From positions 1-64,000 of the forward strand of contig JAGAYZ010000040.1 in NCBI GenBank assembly GCA_017940245.1: a stretch of DNA of 64,000 nucleotides, given 5' to 3'. The position numbers and the translations under genes are program-made. The notes under the pieces were generated by a model. The model was given only the letters and a program-made list of their open reading frames with translations. It did no database searches and had not been told where the DNA came from. The stretch's first letter is position 1. Each line of letters starts with the position of its first letter. Below are positions 34,748 to 43,604 of the stretch, piece after piece. Origin of the DNA: Muribaculaceae bacterium (GTDB lineage: Bacteria > Bacteroidota > Bacteroidia > Bacteroidales > Muribaculaceae).

Positions 34748-35530
34748 TTATTGAGCACCTTTGAGACGCATCATGAGCTCGTCAAAGTCGATTTGGTGAG
34801 CGTCAAACTCGGGACCCTCGACGCACACAAAGCGCGTCTTGCCACCCACGTTCACACGGCAGGCACCGCACATGCCGGTACCATCGACCATGATGGCGTT
34901 GAGCGAGGCCTCGGTGGGCACGTTGTATTCCTTGGTGAGTTTGGATACAAACTTCATCATGATGGCCGGTCCGATGGTGACGCAGTAGTCCACCTTCTCG
35001 CGCTTGATGACTTCTTCCACACCGGCGGTGACAAGACCTTGCTTGCCGTAAGAGCCGTCGTCGGTCATGATAATCACGTCGTCGCTCGATTCACGCACTT
35101 CCTTTTCCAGGATGATGAGGTCTTTAGACCGACCGGCCAGCACGCTCACCACGCGGTTGCCGGCTTCCTTCATGGCACGGATAATGGGTAGCAGCGGAGC
35201 CACACCCACGCCGCCACCGCAGCACAGCACTGTACCGTAGTTCTGGATGTGAGTGGCTTGTCCCAGCGGACCCACAACATCGGTGAGGCAATCGCCCGGT
35301 TCCAGAGCACAAATTTTCTTGGTGGATTCGCCCACAGCCTGGATGACCAGCGTGATGGTTCCTGCCTTGGTGTCACTGTCGGCGATGGTCAGGGGGATGC
35401 GTTCTCCCTTTTCGCCACAACGCACAATCACGAAGTGACCGGCACGGCGAGCCTTGGCGATGAGGGGTGCCTCGACTACGAGTTTGGTCACGTTCTCCGA
35501 GAATTTCTCTTTCGATACAATCTTGTTCAT
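34748..35530 (-). CDS. NfnA/SudB-like FAD and [2Fe-2S] subunit
   Basis: A 260-residue ferredoxin-NADP reductase-like protein. It has an N-terminal FAD-binding barrel (GHFVIVRCGEKGERIPLTI), an NAD-binding half with CCGGGVGVAPLLPIIRAMK, and a C-terminal Cys cluster (DGTGMCGACRV, then FVCVEGPEFDAHQ) for a [2Fe-2S] centre. This matches dihydroorotate dehydrogenase PyrK-like subunits and NfnA. The downstream partner is the NADP-binding subunit, 60 bases away, which favours NfnA. A promoter lies upstream and a terminator after the second gene, so the two form a simple operon. Confidence 0.88.
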   Translation of the reverse strand: MNKIVSKEKFSENVTKLVVEAPLIAKARRAGHFVIVRCGEKGERIPLTIADSDTKAGTITLVIQAVGESTKKICALEPGDCLTDVVGPLGQATHIQNYGTVLCCGGGVGVAPLLPIIRAMKEAGNRVVSVLAGRSKDLIILEKEVRESSDDVIIMTDDGSYGKQGLVTAGVEEVIKREKVDYCVTIGPAIMMKFVSKLTKEYNVPTEASLNAIMVDGTGMCGACRVNVGGKTRFVCVEGPEFDAHQIDFDELMMRLKGAQ

Positions 35531-35583
35531 TGTCTAGTTTATGTAAAGTTAATTAGTTGATATTCGACTATTCAAATTCGGTG

Positions 35584-35591
35584 CAAAGGTA
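35584..35591 (-). promoter_or_regulatory. -7 element of the nfnAB-like operon
   Basis: Minus-strand TACCTTTG, 54 bases upstream of the first start codon. A clear -33 element is not seen. Confidence 0.6.
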
Positions 35592-35681
35592 CAACTATTT
35601 TCTTAAATAAAGATGTATAATTAATAATATTTTTGAGTATTTCTCGCTGTGTGACGCCCGTGAAGGTAAAGAGCGTGTGTG

Positions 35682-36797
35682 TCAACTGTTTTTGCGGTAA
35701 CTGACAATGGCCCAAATCCACAGCACGGCGGCCATGATGCACAGGCACATGAACTGCCACTGCAACGAGGCAAAAGTGACAGGCTTGAGATAGATGGCGC
35801 GCATGGCTTCCATGAAGTAGCGCATGGGATTGATCAGGGTGAGCGTCTGTGACCACTGTGGCATGCTGGCAATGGGGGTGAGCATGCCGCTCATGTGCAT
35901 GAAAATCATCATGAAGAAGAAAATGAGCAAGGCGGCCTGCTGAGTGGTGCTGCTGTAATTAGACACAATGAGTCCCAGACTCGACATCACCAGCACGAAT
36001 GCCATGGCAAAGAGATAGATGAGCCATAGTGGCCCCACCGGCCAGTAACCATGGATGAGCCATGCCAGAAAGATGGCAAAAGTGAGCAGGAACAGGCCCA
36101 CGACAATGTAGGGAATGAGTTTGGAAAGAATAAACTCCACCTTGCTGATGGGGGTGACGTTGATTTGCTCAATGGTGCCCTTCTCTTTCTCGCCCACGAT
36201 GTTGAGGGCCGGCAGGAATGAGCAGATGAGGATGAGAATGAGCGCCATCAGAGCCGGAATCATGTATAGCTTGTAGTCGAGGGTGGTGTTGTAAAGGTAG
36301 CGCGGTTCCACGTTGAAGCGTGCGGTGCGGGTTATTCCGGCATCCAGGCCGGCTTCGTCGCGCAGTTGTGCCGAGTAGTCGGCCAGGATTTGCGTCACGT
36401 AACCCGTCGACAGACTTCCTTTCATGCCGTTGACCGAGTTGGTGGCCACTGCCACATGTGCCATGCCGTGGGTGATGAGTTTTTTCTCAAATTCAGGCTC
36501 AATCTCGATAATCATGTCGGCATCGGCATTGTCGATGGTAGCCATGGCGTGGCGATAGGAGGGGTATGTGCCCACAAGATGAAAGTTGGGCGAGGCACTG
36601 AGCTTGTGCACCAGCCGTTGCGAGAGTGGGCTGTGGTCGTTGTCGACCATGCTGAAGTTGATGTGCTTGATTTCTTGTGTGGCGATGCGGGGCACCACAT
36701 TGATGACCGACAGCGGGAACAGCACATAGATGAGTGGCAGCACGATGTTGCGCATCATCTGCTTGAATTCTTTCTCTATGAGGAAGGGTAGTACCAC
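35682..36797 (-). CDS. ABC-2 type permease of the efflux operon (second permease)
   Basis: A 371-residue membrane protein. One N-terminal membrane helix (LPLIYVLFPLSVINVV, about 20-36) is followed by a large periplasmic domain (about 40-180) and five C-terminal helices between about 185 and 365. This is the YhiH/YbhS/YbhR ABC-2 plan, specific for exporters that pair with HlyD and TolC proteins. It is the last gene of the six-gene operon, 59 bases after the first permease. It is paralogous to that permease, and the two probably form a heterodimer. Confidence 0.9.
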   Translation of the reverse strand: MVLPFLIEKEFKQMMRNIVLPLIYVLFPLSVINVVPRIATQEIKHINFSMVDNDHSPLSQRLVHKLSASPNFHLVGTYPSYRHAMATIDNADADMIIEIEPEFEKKLITHGMAHVAVATNSVNGMKGSLSTGYVTQILADYSAQLRDEAGLDAGITRTARFNVEPRYLYNTTLDYKLYMIPALMALILILICSFLPALNIVGEKEKGTIEQINVTPISKVEFILSKLIPYIVVGLFLLTFAIFLAWLIHGYWPVGPLWLIYLFAMAFVLVMSSLGLIVSNYSSTTQQAALLIFFFMMIFMHMSGMLTPIASMPQWSQTLTLINPMRYFMEAMRAIYLKPVTFASLQWQFMCLCIMAAVLWIWAIVSYRKNS

Positions 36798-36855
36798 TTT
36801 TCAGTTATCTCTTTAACAAGTTTACGTTTTTTTTGTTCATCTCTCCAGGTGCCGG

Positions 36856-37962
36856 CTATAGCCGTTTCTTGAATGTGGCCAGCGACACGCTCACCAGCAC
36901 CACGGCCATGATGGCGAGTATGGCCGTTTCGTGCATCACATGTTGCACTTCCACGCCTTGAATCATGAGTTTGCGCACTGCCGACACATACCACCTGGCC
37001 GGAATCAGCGAAGCCACGTGCTGGTACAGGGTGGGCATGCTCTCGATGGGAAAAGTCATGCCCGAGAAATAGATGGTGGGCACGATGAGCAGCAGCGAGA
37101 GTATCATGGCGGCCAGCTGGGTGCGCACCAGTGTGGAGATGAGCAGACCCAGTGCCAGCGACACGATGAGGTATATCATGGAAATGCCCATAAAAGCGGG
37201 TAAACTGCCGGCAAAGGGCAACCCCAGCAGATATTTGGACAAAATGAGAATGGTGACCAGGTTGATGATGGAGATGACCAGATAGGGAATCAGCTTGGCG
37301 ATGATGATCACCAGCGGGGGCAACGGCGAAGCCAGCAGTACTTCCATAGTGCCCATTTCCTTTTCACGCACGATCGACACGCTGGTCATCATGGCGCAGA
37401 TGAGCAATAGAATCATGCCCATGTTTCCTGGCACGAAATTATACTCGCTGCGCAAGTGTGGGTTGAACAGAGCGTGGGTGACGGGAATGATTTGGAATTG
37501 GGGTTCGATGCCCAGTGTGGCCGAAAACTCCTGCGCGATGCTGGTGAGCACTTGTTGGGCATAGGCCGTGCGTGCCGAGGCCTGGTTGGGCTCGCTGCCG
37601 TCGATGAGCAACTGCACAGAGGCCTCACGGCTGTGACCCAATTGCTGTGCGAAATTCTCGGCGAGCACCATCACCACGTCGGCTTCTCCATTCTCAAGCA
37701 TGTGTGTGGCCTGCGACACATTGTCGGCACTGCCCACCAGGTGGAAGTAGTGGTTGGACGAAAACCGTTCACACAATTGCTGGGTGACGTCGTCGTGTGA
37801 AAAATCGACGACAACCATGCGTATGTCCTTGACCTCGGTGGTGATGACGTAGCCAAACAAAAGCACCATCACTACCGGCAGTACCAGCAGGATGAGCATC
37901 GTGCGCACATCGCGGAAGATATGGCGGAACTCTTTCAATATGAAACTGCGCAACTGGTTCAT
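36856..37962 (-). CDS. ABC-2 type permease of the efflux operon (first permease)
   Basis: A 368-residue protein with the same plan as its neighbour: a first membrane helix at about 22-40 (TMLILLVLPVVMVLLFGYVI), an extracytoplasmic domain to about 170, then five helices and a short Lys-Arg C terminus. Its start overlaps the stop of the ATPase gene by four bases (ATGA). It is probably the partner of the permease encoded next. The substrate is unknown; relatives export drugs, dyes or chloride-containing organics. Confidence 0.9.
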   Translation of the reverse strand: MNQLRSFILKEFRHIFRDVRTMLILLVLPVVMVLLFGYVITTEVKDIRMVVVDFSHDDVTQQLCERFSSNHYFHLVGSADNVSQATHMLENGEADVVMVLAENFAQQLGHSREASVQLLIDGSEPNQASARTAYAQQVLTSIAQEFSATLGIEPQFQIIPVTHALFNPHLRSEYNFVPGNMGMILLLICAMMTSVSIVREKEMGTMEVLLASPLPPLVIIIAKLIPYLVISIINLVTILILSKYLLGLPFAGSLPAFMGISMIYLIVSLALGLLISTLVRTQLAAMILSLLLIVPTIYFSGMTFPIESMPTLYQHVASLIPARWYVSAVRKLMIQGVEVQHVMHETAILAIMAVVLVSVSLATFKKRL

Positions 37963-38705
37963 GAGTCGGTTCTGATTGCGGTTCGGGCAAGTGAGAGGAA
38001 TACTTCGTACATGTTTTCGGCTTCAAAGGTGCGCTTGAGTTCTGCGGGCGTGTCCAGGGCGCGGATTTGTCCGTCGACCATGATGCTCACGCGGTCGCAG
38101 TACTCGGCTTCGTCCATGTAGTGCGTGGTGACAAAGACGGTGATGCCACGGTCGGCAGCGCGGTAGATGAGTTCCCAGAACTGGCGCCGCGTGATGGGGT
38201 CCACACCACCGGTGGGCTCGTCGAGAAACACGATTTTGGGCTCGTGGAAGATGGCCAGTGAGAACGCCAGCTTCTGTTTCCACCCTAGAGGCAGTGAGCG
38301 CACCATGGTGTCGCGCTCATTCTCAAAGCCCAATTCTTGCAGCAGAATGGCTGTTTTTTCCTTGATTTGGCGGCGGCTCATGCCGTAGATGCCACCGAAA
38401 AGGCGCAGGTTCTCGGCTACTGTGAGGTCGTCGTAGAGCGAGAACTTCTGACTCATGTAACCGATGTTTTTTTTCACTTGGTCGGCTTGGTGATACACAT
38501 CGTAACCGGCCACAGTGGCGTGGCCGGCACTGGGCACACTCAGTCCGCACAGCATGCGCATGGCGGTGGTCTTTCCAGCGCCGTTGGCACCCAGAAAACC
38601 GAATATTTCACCCTCATGCACCTTGAAGGTGACGTGGTCGCAGGCTACAAATGTGCCAAACTGCTTGGTGAGTCCCGCTGCTTCTATGACGTAGTTCTCT
38701 TTCAT
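37959..38705 (-). CDS. ABC transporter ATP-binding protein (second ATPase)
   Basis: A 248-residue ATPase. Walker A GANGAGKTT (about 39-47), signature RSLPLGWKQKLAFS (a degenerate LSGGQ: SLPLG), Walker B IVFLDEPTGGVDP and H-loop TTHYMDEAEYCDR are visible. The signature Gly positions are altered compared with the paralogue (LSGGMKQ), suggesting an asymmetric pair in which only one composite site is fully standard. It overlaps the preceding ATPase gene and the following permease gene by four bases each. Confidence 0.9.
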   Translation of the reverse strand: MKENYVIEAAGLTKQFGTFVACDHVTFKVHEGEIFGFLGANGAGKTTAMRMLCGLSVPSAGHATVAGYDVYHQADQVKKNIGYMSQKFSLYDDLTVAENLRLFGGIYGMSRRQIKEKTAILLQELGFENERDTMVRSLPLGWKQKLAFSLAIFHEPKIVFLDEPTGGVDPITRRQFWELIYRAADRGITVFVTTHYMDEAEYCDRVSIMVDGQIRALDTPAELKRTFEAENMYEVFLSLARTAIRTDS

Positions 38706-39616
38706 CCTTGCCTAGTGGTGCTCAGTGCCATGAACGCATCTTCGATGCTAGCGCTGATGGGGTTAATATCGATGTGCTGGTGCCCCTTTTGGGCAAGAAA
38801 ATTCCTCAACCGGTTAGCGTCGGCGTCGGGGCTCACGGTAACGTGATAGGTGACACCGAATGAGAACACAGATGTGGCTTGTGGCCACTGTCGCAAGTGG
38901 CCGAGCAACTGGTGCATGTGGTCGCTGCTCACGCTCCACAAGTTGCGCTCATAACCTGCGATGATGGCCTGCGGGGTGTCGATTTGCAGGAATTGGCCGT
39001 CTTGCATGAGTGCGATGCGGTCGCATTTCATGGCCTCGTCCATATAGGGGGTGGAGACCACAATGGTGATGCCGTAGTCGTGCTGCAGGTGGTGGAGCAT
39101 CTCCCAAAATTCCTTGCGTGAAACCGGGTCAACCCCTGTGGTGGGCTCGTCGAGGAAAAGCACGCGTGGCGCGTGGATGAGTGCGCAACTCAGCGCCAGT
39201 TTCTGCTTCATGCCGCCCGAGAGCTGGCCGGCTTTGCGTGTCTTGAATCGCTCGATGTGCTGGTAGATGTCCTTGATGAGGTGATAGTTCTCCTGAATGG
39301 TGGTGCCGAATGTGGTGGCAAAGAATTGCAGGTTCTCCTCCACGGTGAGGTCTTGATAGAGCGAAAAACGGCCGGGCATGTAGCCGATGCGGCGGCGGAT
39401 GGCTTTATAGTCGCGCACCACATCCAGCCAGTCTACGCTGGCCGTGCCCCCATCGGGTAGCAGCAGCGTGGCCAGGATGCGGAACAAGGTGGTCTTGCCG
39501 GCGCCGTCGGGGCCGATGAGCCCGAAGATTTCGCCTTCGTTCACGTCGAAACTTACCTCGCGCAGGGCTTGCACGCGGCGGTAACGCTTCTTGAGGTTGT
39601 GAACTGAAACTATCAT
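38702..39616 (-). CDS. ABC transporter ATP-binding protein (first ATPase)
   Basis: A 304-residue ATPase of the YbhF type, here split from its partner. In E. coli YbhF the two ATPase halves are one polypeptide. Walker A GPDGAGKTT, signature QLSGGMKQKLAL, Walker B VLFLDEPTTGVDP and H-loop STPYMDEAMKCDR are present (H-loop His replaced by Pro in STPY). The last 75 residues form a small C-terminal extension. It overlaps the next ATPase gene by four bases and lies 58 bases after the HlyD gene. Confidence 0.9.
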   Translation of the reverse strand: MIVSVHNLKKRYRRVQALREVSFDVNEGEIFGLIGPDGAGKTTLFRILATLLLPDGGTASVDWLDVVRDYKAIRRRIGYMPGRFSLYQDLTVEENLQFFATTFGTTIQENYHLIKDIYQHIERFKTRKAGQLSGGMKQKLALSCALIHAPRVLFLDEPTTGVDPVSRKEFWEMLHHLQHDYGITIVVSTPYMDEAMKCDRIALMQDGQFLQIDTPQAIIAGYERNLWSVSSDHMHQLLGHLRQWPQATSVFSFGVTYHVTVSPDADANRLRNFLAQKGHQHIDINPISASIEDAFMALSTTRQG

Positions 39617-39674
39617 GAATGAGTGTGCGTGGCTGGCATACTTGCATGCCAGCGTCGTTGGGTTATTATCGTGG

Positions 39675-40568
39675 TCAATTCAACTTGACGTCGCCATACA
39701 TGCCGCGCTTGATGAGCCCATCGTTGTCGACGGCAATCTTGATGGCATAGACCAGATTGGCGCGCTCGTTGCGCGTCTGGATGGTTTTGGGGGTAAATTC
39801 GGCCTTGTCGCTGATCCACACCACCTCTCCGGCATATTCCTTGCGGTCGCTGGTGCCCAGGTCGGCATAGACTTTTACCTTTTGCCCTATTTTGATTTGG
39901 GTGAGCTGGTCGGCGGTGACATAGGCGCGCAGTTTCATCTGCTTGAGGTCACCCACCTTGAACAACGCTCGCCCGGGTGCGGCATATTCGCCCGCGTGGG
40001 CATACTTGGAGAGGATGGTGCCATCGATGGGGCTGCTGATGATGGCGTTGCTGATTTGCTGGTTGAGTTGTGCGCGCTGGGCATTCATGCTGGCGCTTTG
40101 CCCCGTGATGCTCTGGTTGGCAGTCGATACTTGCTCGGTGGCAGCCACGACCTGTTGCTCGAGCACCTTGATTTGGTAGTCGATGTCGTCGATGGTTTTC
40201 TGCGTTCCCGCGTTTTCCTTGAAAAGTTCTTCGGCACGTTTTCGCTCGCTCTGCAAGTTGGCGATTTGCTGCTTGAGTGCCGCCACCTGGGTGCCCTCGT
40301 TCAGACGTCGGCTCACGGTGGCACTTTGCGAGGCGTTGAGCTGTCCTTTCTGCAGGTGAATCTGCACGGTGTCGATGTAGCCCAGTCGCTGGCCTGCGGT
40401 CACGGTCATGCCTTCGTCCACGTCCAGTGACTTGATTTCGCCCAAGCTCTTTGCGGCGACAATGATATCGGTGGTTTCAAACACGCCCGATGCGTCGTAG
40501 GGGTTCTTCTGCTCGCCGCATGCCACGAGCAATGTGAGTGCTGCGGCAAGGATGTAATATCTGTTCAT
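39675..40568 (-). CDS. HlyD-family periplasmic adaptor, lipoprotein
   Basis: A 297-residue membrane-fusion protein. Starting at MNRYYILAAALTLLVACGEQ (40568), it has a lipobox Cys at about residue 17; a frame five codons longer exists. The biotinyl-lipoyl half (VVAAKSLGEIKSLDVDEGMTV type) is split by a long alpha-helical hairpin at about 75-160, followed by the second half with ISSPIDGTILSKYAHAGEYA and a beta-barrel. It bridges the inner-membrane ABC exporter and the TolC-like channel encoded just before it (21 bases upstream). Confidence 0.92.
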   Translation of the reverse strand: MNRYYILAAALTLLVACGEQKNPYDASGVFETTDIIVAAKSLGEIKSLDVDEGMTVTAGQRLGYIDTVQIHLQKGQLNASQSATVSRRLNEGTQVAALKQQIANLQSERKRAEELFKENAGTQKTIDDIDYQIKVLEQQVVAATEQVSTANQSITGQSASMNAQRAQLNQQISNAIISSPIDGTILSKYAHAGEYAAPGRALFKVGDLKQMKLRAYVTADQLTQIKIGQKVKVYADLGTSDRKEYAGEVVWISDKAEFTPKTIQTRNERANLVYAIKIAVDNDGLIKRGMYGDVKLN

Positions 40569-40589
40569 GTCTATCAGTGTCATGCAGGT

Positions 40590-41966
40590 TTATGTGTTGT
40601 GAATGATTTTCATTTTATAGGTGTGTTGTAGCATCTCCAGTTCGTGCTGGCTCTTGGCAATGCGTGCCTGGTTTTCTTTGACGATTTCCTGGAGCAGGTT
40701 GTTCACGTCGATGATGCCATGGTTGAGTTTGGACTCTGCCGCTTTGCGCACAGTGACTCGCAGCTCGATGATTTCATCGTCGTCGGCCATGAGCTTGCGG
40801 TAGCCGCTCACCATTTCACTTTCTTGCGCGCTCTTGAGACGGGAGTTGAACAGGAACGTCTCGCGCTGGGTCTCGATGTCGCTGCGCTGCAGTGCAAGCC
40901 GCGCCTTGTCGTTCTTGTAGGTGTAAAGCGGGTTGATGCTCCACTGCACCTTGAGCCCCACCAGGCCGTTGAACGAGGCCGCGCGGTGCATCACGTCGTG
41001 CATCATGTCGAATCCGGGATAGCCGTAGAACCCCTGCGCAAATGCGCTGATGCGCGGCATGAGTGAGGAACGCAGCAAGCGTTCCTGAGCCTGGGTGAGT
41101 TGCCACTGCTTGTCGAGCAGGAGCAGTTCGGGGCGCTGGCTGGTGGTGGACACAATCTGGTCGGCGGGTTTGACCAGGGTCAGCTGTGTGGCTTCGTCTT
41201 TGCCTATGAACACGTTGAGCACGCGCTCGAAACTGCGCCGCGAGTTGGTGAGTTGTGTGCGCTGTTGCCGTGTCTTCATTTTTTCGGCTTTGATGGCGGC
41301 CACATCGCCTCCGGTGACCACGCCACCGCGTTGCAGGCTCTCGAGTTTTCGTTCATTGTCTTCAAGCAACGCAATCATTTCGTCGCACAGGCGCAACTGC
41401 TCGTCCAGTAGCAGAATGCCAAAGTAGAGGTCGCACACGCGCTCGCGTAATCCATAAAGATCGACGTCGGTCTTCGACTGCTGAATCTCGCTTTCCAACT
41501 GAGCCACCTTCTTCTGGCCACTGATGGTGCCGCCTTCCCAAATGGTCTGGTTCACCTCGGCTCCCACACGATATTGCAGTTTGCCCATTCCCTTGACGTT
41601 GGGTGGCGGAAATTCCACCTTCACTCCGCTCAGGTCTATGTCGCTGGGCACGGGCACAGGGTCGTCGGCGGCATTGACGTCGCCGGAGATTTTAATTTGG
41701 TCTTGATCGATGATTTGGTCGTAATCCTCGCCCAAATGGGTGGCTTGGTTCTGTAAGGTGACTTGGGCGCCGATGCCCAGTTGCGGCAACCATCCTCGCG
41801 CCACGTTGCTAATGGTGTAGCGGGTAGACTGTGAAATTAAGTCGTAGCGCTTGATAAGCGGATAGTTGCTCTGAGCCAGTTGCTGAGCCTGGTCGAGGGT
41901 CAGCGTTTCGCCCAGCGCATTGGCTCCGATAAAACCTAGTAATGCTATGAGAATTTTTAATCGCAT
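40590..41966 (-). CDS. TolC-family outer-membrane efflux protein
   Basis: A 458-residue outer-membrane channel subunit with a signal peptide (MRLKILIALLGFIGANALG) and the start LTLDQAQQLAQSNYPLIKRY that is typical for OMF proteins. Two structural repeats of long helices are visible (about 190-260 and 375-450). It is the first gene of the efflux operon. Bacteroidales commonly place the TolC gene first in such operons. No TetR-type regulator is adjacent. Confidence 0.92.
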   Translation of the reverse strand: MRLKILIALLGFIGANALGETLTLDQAQQLAQSNYPLIKRYDLISQSTRYTISNVARGWLPQLGIGAQVTLQNQATHLGEDYDQIIDQDQIKISGDVNAADDPVPVPSDIDLSGVKVEFPPPNVKGMGKLQYRVGAEVNQTIWEGGTISGQKKVAQLESEIQQSKTDVDLYGLRERVCDLYFGILLLDEQLRLCDEMIALLEDNERKLESLQRGGVVTGGDVAAIKAEKMKTRQQRTQLTNSRRSFERVLNVFIGKDEATQLTLVKPADQIVSTTSQRPELLLLDKQWQLTQAQERLLRSSLMPRISAFAQGFYGYPGFDMMHDVMHRAASFNGLVGLKVQWSINPLYTYKNDKARLALQRSDIETQRETFLFNSRLKSAQESEMVSGYRKLMADDDEIIELRVTVRKAAESKLNHGIIDVNNLLQEIVKENQARIAKSQHELEMLQHTYKMKIIHNT

Positions 41967-42069
41967 AAAATAATAAACTCTTTCAGCACAGAGCCGTGAG
42001 AATAGTTGGTTATGAATCTCTCTGTTTCATGAGTGGCAAAGAATGAAATTTCACCCATGAAATCACCTG

Positions 42070-42100
42070 CAAAATTACGAATTAAAATCTAAAATGCAAA
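42070..42100 (-). promoter_or_regulatory. Promoter of the efflux operon
   Basis: Minus-strand TAATTTTG at 42070-42077, with a TTTG at 42097-42100 and a 19-base spacer. It is about 105 bases upstream of the TolC-like start. Confidence 0.7.
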
Positions 42101-42149
42101 AAAATATTTTAAATTGTAGAAAAATAAAGCATTTTTTAATGTAAGAAAA

Positions 42150-42179
42150 AAAGAAGATGCGTGTTATTGCATCTTCTTT
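42150..42179 (-). terminator. Terminator of the 3D-domain protein gene
   Basis: An 11-base stem (42150-42160 and 42169-42179) with an 8-base loop, followed on the minus strand by TTTTTCTTAC. A smaller hairpin, GCCGCA/TGCGGC, lies at 42186-42201. Confidence 0.8.
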
Positions 42180-42239
42180 CAAGTTGCCGCACGCTTGCGG
42201 CTGTTAATATTTTTTTAGTTAATAGAAACTAAAAAGAGC

Positions 42240-42629
42240 CTATTTTGACTTTTCGATGGTGACCGTCGTTGGGCTGGTAAACCGATAGTTGTCGCCACGT
42301 GGAAGCAGGAAGTCGATATGCTTGGGCCGGCGAGTACCCATATAGTCTTTTACGACCCATTTGCCATTGAGCTTGGGCACCGATGAGCAGGTGACATTGA
42401 TGGTGTCGCCCAACTTGAATCCGTACTTTTTGAACATGTCTCTCGATAGGGCCACCCAGCGAATCTCGTAGTTGCGCAGCTTGTTGTTGTCGATGCGCGA
42501 TCCGCTGGCAGTTACCCAACCGGCACCACCGGTTCCGGGGTGATATTTGGTGGCTCGCAGGGTGTACTCTTGCCCTGCGATGGTGAGACTCGCGATTGCC
42601 GTCACGGCAAGCAAAAAACGTTTAATCAT
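42240..42629 (-). CDS. Secreted 3D/double-psi beta-barrel-like protein
   Basis: Starting at MIKRFLLAVTAIASLTIAGQ (42629) gives 129 residues with a signal peptide; the frame extends 31 codons up but through the promoter. The mature part resembles the 3D domain found in Bacteroidota: TLRATKYHPG, then ASGSRID, then RWVALSRDMFKKYGFKLGDT, then GKWVVKDYMGTRRPKHIDFL. The final Asp of the 3D motif appears as HIDFLLP. In other bacteria this fold cuts or binds peptidoglycan (MltA/RlpA relatives). Activity is not certain. Confidence 0.8.
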   Translation of the reverse strand: MIKRFLLAVTAIASLTIAGQEYTLRATKYHPGTGGAGWVTASGSRIDNNKLRNYEIRWVALSRDMFKKYGFKLGDTINVTCSSVPKLNGKWVVKDYMGTRRPKHIDFLLPRGDNYRFTSPTTVTIEKSK

Positions 42630-42654
42630 ACTTGTCTTGGATTGGTTCTTATTA

Positions 42655-42662
42655 CAAATATA
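42655..42662 (-). promoter_or_regulatory. -7 element of the 3D-domain protein gene
   Basis: Minus-strand TATATTTG, 25 bases upstream of the start codon, with a TTG at about 42681-42683. Confidence 0.5.
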
Positions 42663-42783
42663 ATGTGAATCTGTAACATACAATAATTTATTTGCATTTA
42701 TTAACGAGCGGTTTGGCTGCATATCGATAATTTTTGACTAAAAAAATATTGATATTCATCGTTCATAATTCATAATTAATTTG

Positions 42784-42791
42784 TACCTTTG
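42784..42791 (+). promoter_or_regulatory. -7 element of the tRNA-Leu gene
   Basis: TACCTTTG, 25 bases before the 5' end of the tRNA, a good Bacteroidales promoter match. Confidence 0.65.
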
Positions 42792-42815
42792 CAGCCGCAA
42801 TTGTGAAAACAATGA

Positions 42816-42897
42816 GCGCCTGTGGCGAAATTGGCAGACGCGCCAGACTTAGGATCTGGTAACGCAAGTTGTGTAGGTTCGAGTCCTATCAGGCGCA
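42816..42897 (+). tRNA. tRNA-Leu (anticodon UAG)
   Basis: An 82-base cloverleaf with acceptor arms GCGCCTG/CAGGCGC, the D-loop region AAATTGGCAGACGC, an anticodon stem CCAGA/TCTGG around CTTAGGA (anticodon TAG), a long class II variable arm and a T-loop GGTTCGAGTCC. The discriminator is A, and CCA is not encoded. Class II form and UAG anticodon identify leucine. It borders the surface-glycan locus. Confidence 0.97.
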
Positions 42898-42899
42898 CA

Positions 42900-42946
42900 A
42901 AAAGCAATGGAACTGCGTTGAAATTCAGCGCAGTTCCATTGCTTTT
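42900..42946. terminator. Bidirectional terminator between tRNA-Leu and the glycan locus
   Basis: A perfect 18-base inverted repeat (42900-42917 and 42929-42946) with an 11-base loop. It begins three bases after the tRNA and ends 16 bases before the stop of the convergent acetyltransferase gene. It has T runs on both sides (GCTTTT and, in reverse, GCTTTTTG). Confidence 0.9.
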
Positions 42947-42962
42947 ACCCTACAGATATGGT

Positions 42963-43601
42963 TTATTTTATGGCTCTGGCCGGGACTCCGGCGACAACGG
43001 CACCGTCGGGCACATCACGAATGACCACCGCCCCAGCTCCGATGGTGGCCCACTGGCCGATATGTAGTTGATTAATAATTTTTGTTCCAGTGCCGCAATA
43101 TACGCCTTTATCAATAGTCACCTCACCTGATATGTTGGATGCAGGCATAAATGAGCAATAATCTCCTATTTTTGTGTCGTGTCCAATGGTACAGGCTAGA
43201 TTTAATGTTACAAAATTGCCTATTATTGATTCCGTTGTAATGATATTGTTTGCACATATTATACATCCCTTCCCTATATTAACAGAGTTTTTATTTCCTA
43301 TAATTAATGTGGGGTGTGATAATGAAGGGTAATCTACATTATCATTATTTATTTCTGTTACAATTTTTTCTTTTGCAGATGGTGAGCCAATGGCAATGAT
43401 AATTGAAAGTGGCTTTGACCATTGGTTTAATTCGTCCATTCCACCAAGTATGGGATAACCATTTACTATTTCTGATGTTGCTCTGCCATCGTCAAAAAAG
43501 CCGAGCAAATTCCAATTGTTTTCAACACTATTGATGTCGTTTATCAATGTCATTACTTCACGACCGAAGCCGCCAGCTCCGTATATAGCAATATCTTTCA
43601 T
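42963..43601 (-). CDS. NeuD/PglD-family sugar O/N-acetyltransferase
   Basis: A 212-residue left-handed beta-helix acyltransferase. The N-terminal Rossmann-like part binds the nucleotide sugar (IAIYGAGGFGREVMTLI, residues 3-20). Hexapeptide repeats run from about 100 to 200, with the catalytic-type His in CTIGHDTKIGDYC (about 138-150). The end GAVVAGVPARAIK is typical. It sits three bases after a PglC-like phosphoglycosyl transferase, and the pair is common at the ends of glycan loci. It probably acetylates a 4-amino-sugar or serine-linked group on the first sugar. No aminotransferase is in the window. Confidence 0.9.
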   Translation of the reverse strand: MKDIAIYGAGGFGREVMTLINDINSVENNWNLLGFFDDGRATSEIVNGYPILGGMDELNQWSKPLSIIIAIGSPSAKEKIVTEINNDNVDYPSLSHPTLIIGNKNSVNIGKGCIICANNIITTESIIGNFVTLNLACTIGHDTKIGDYCSFMPASNISGEVTIDKGVYCGTGTKIINQLHIGQWATIGAGAVVIRDVPDGAVVAGVPARAIK

Positions 43602-43604
43602 TTT

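Noticed and set aside
42816..42897. tRNA-Leu as a phage or ICE attachment site
   Set aside because: No integrase and no second copy of the tRNA 3' end were noticed at the far side of the glycan locus; only composition hints at transfer.
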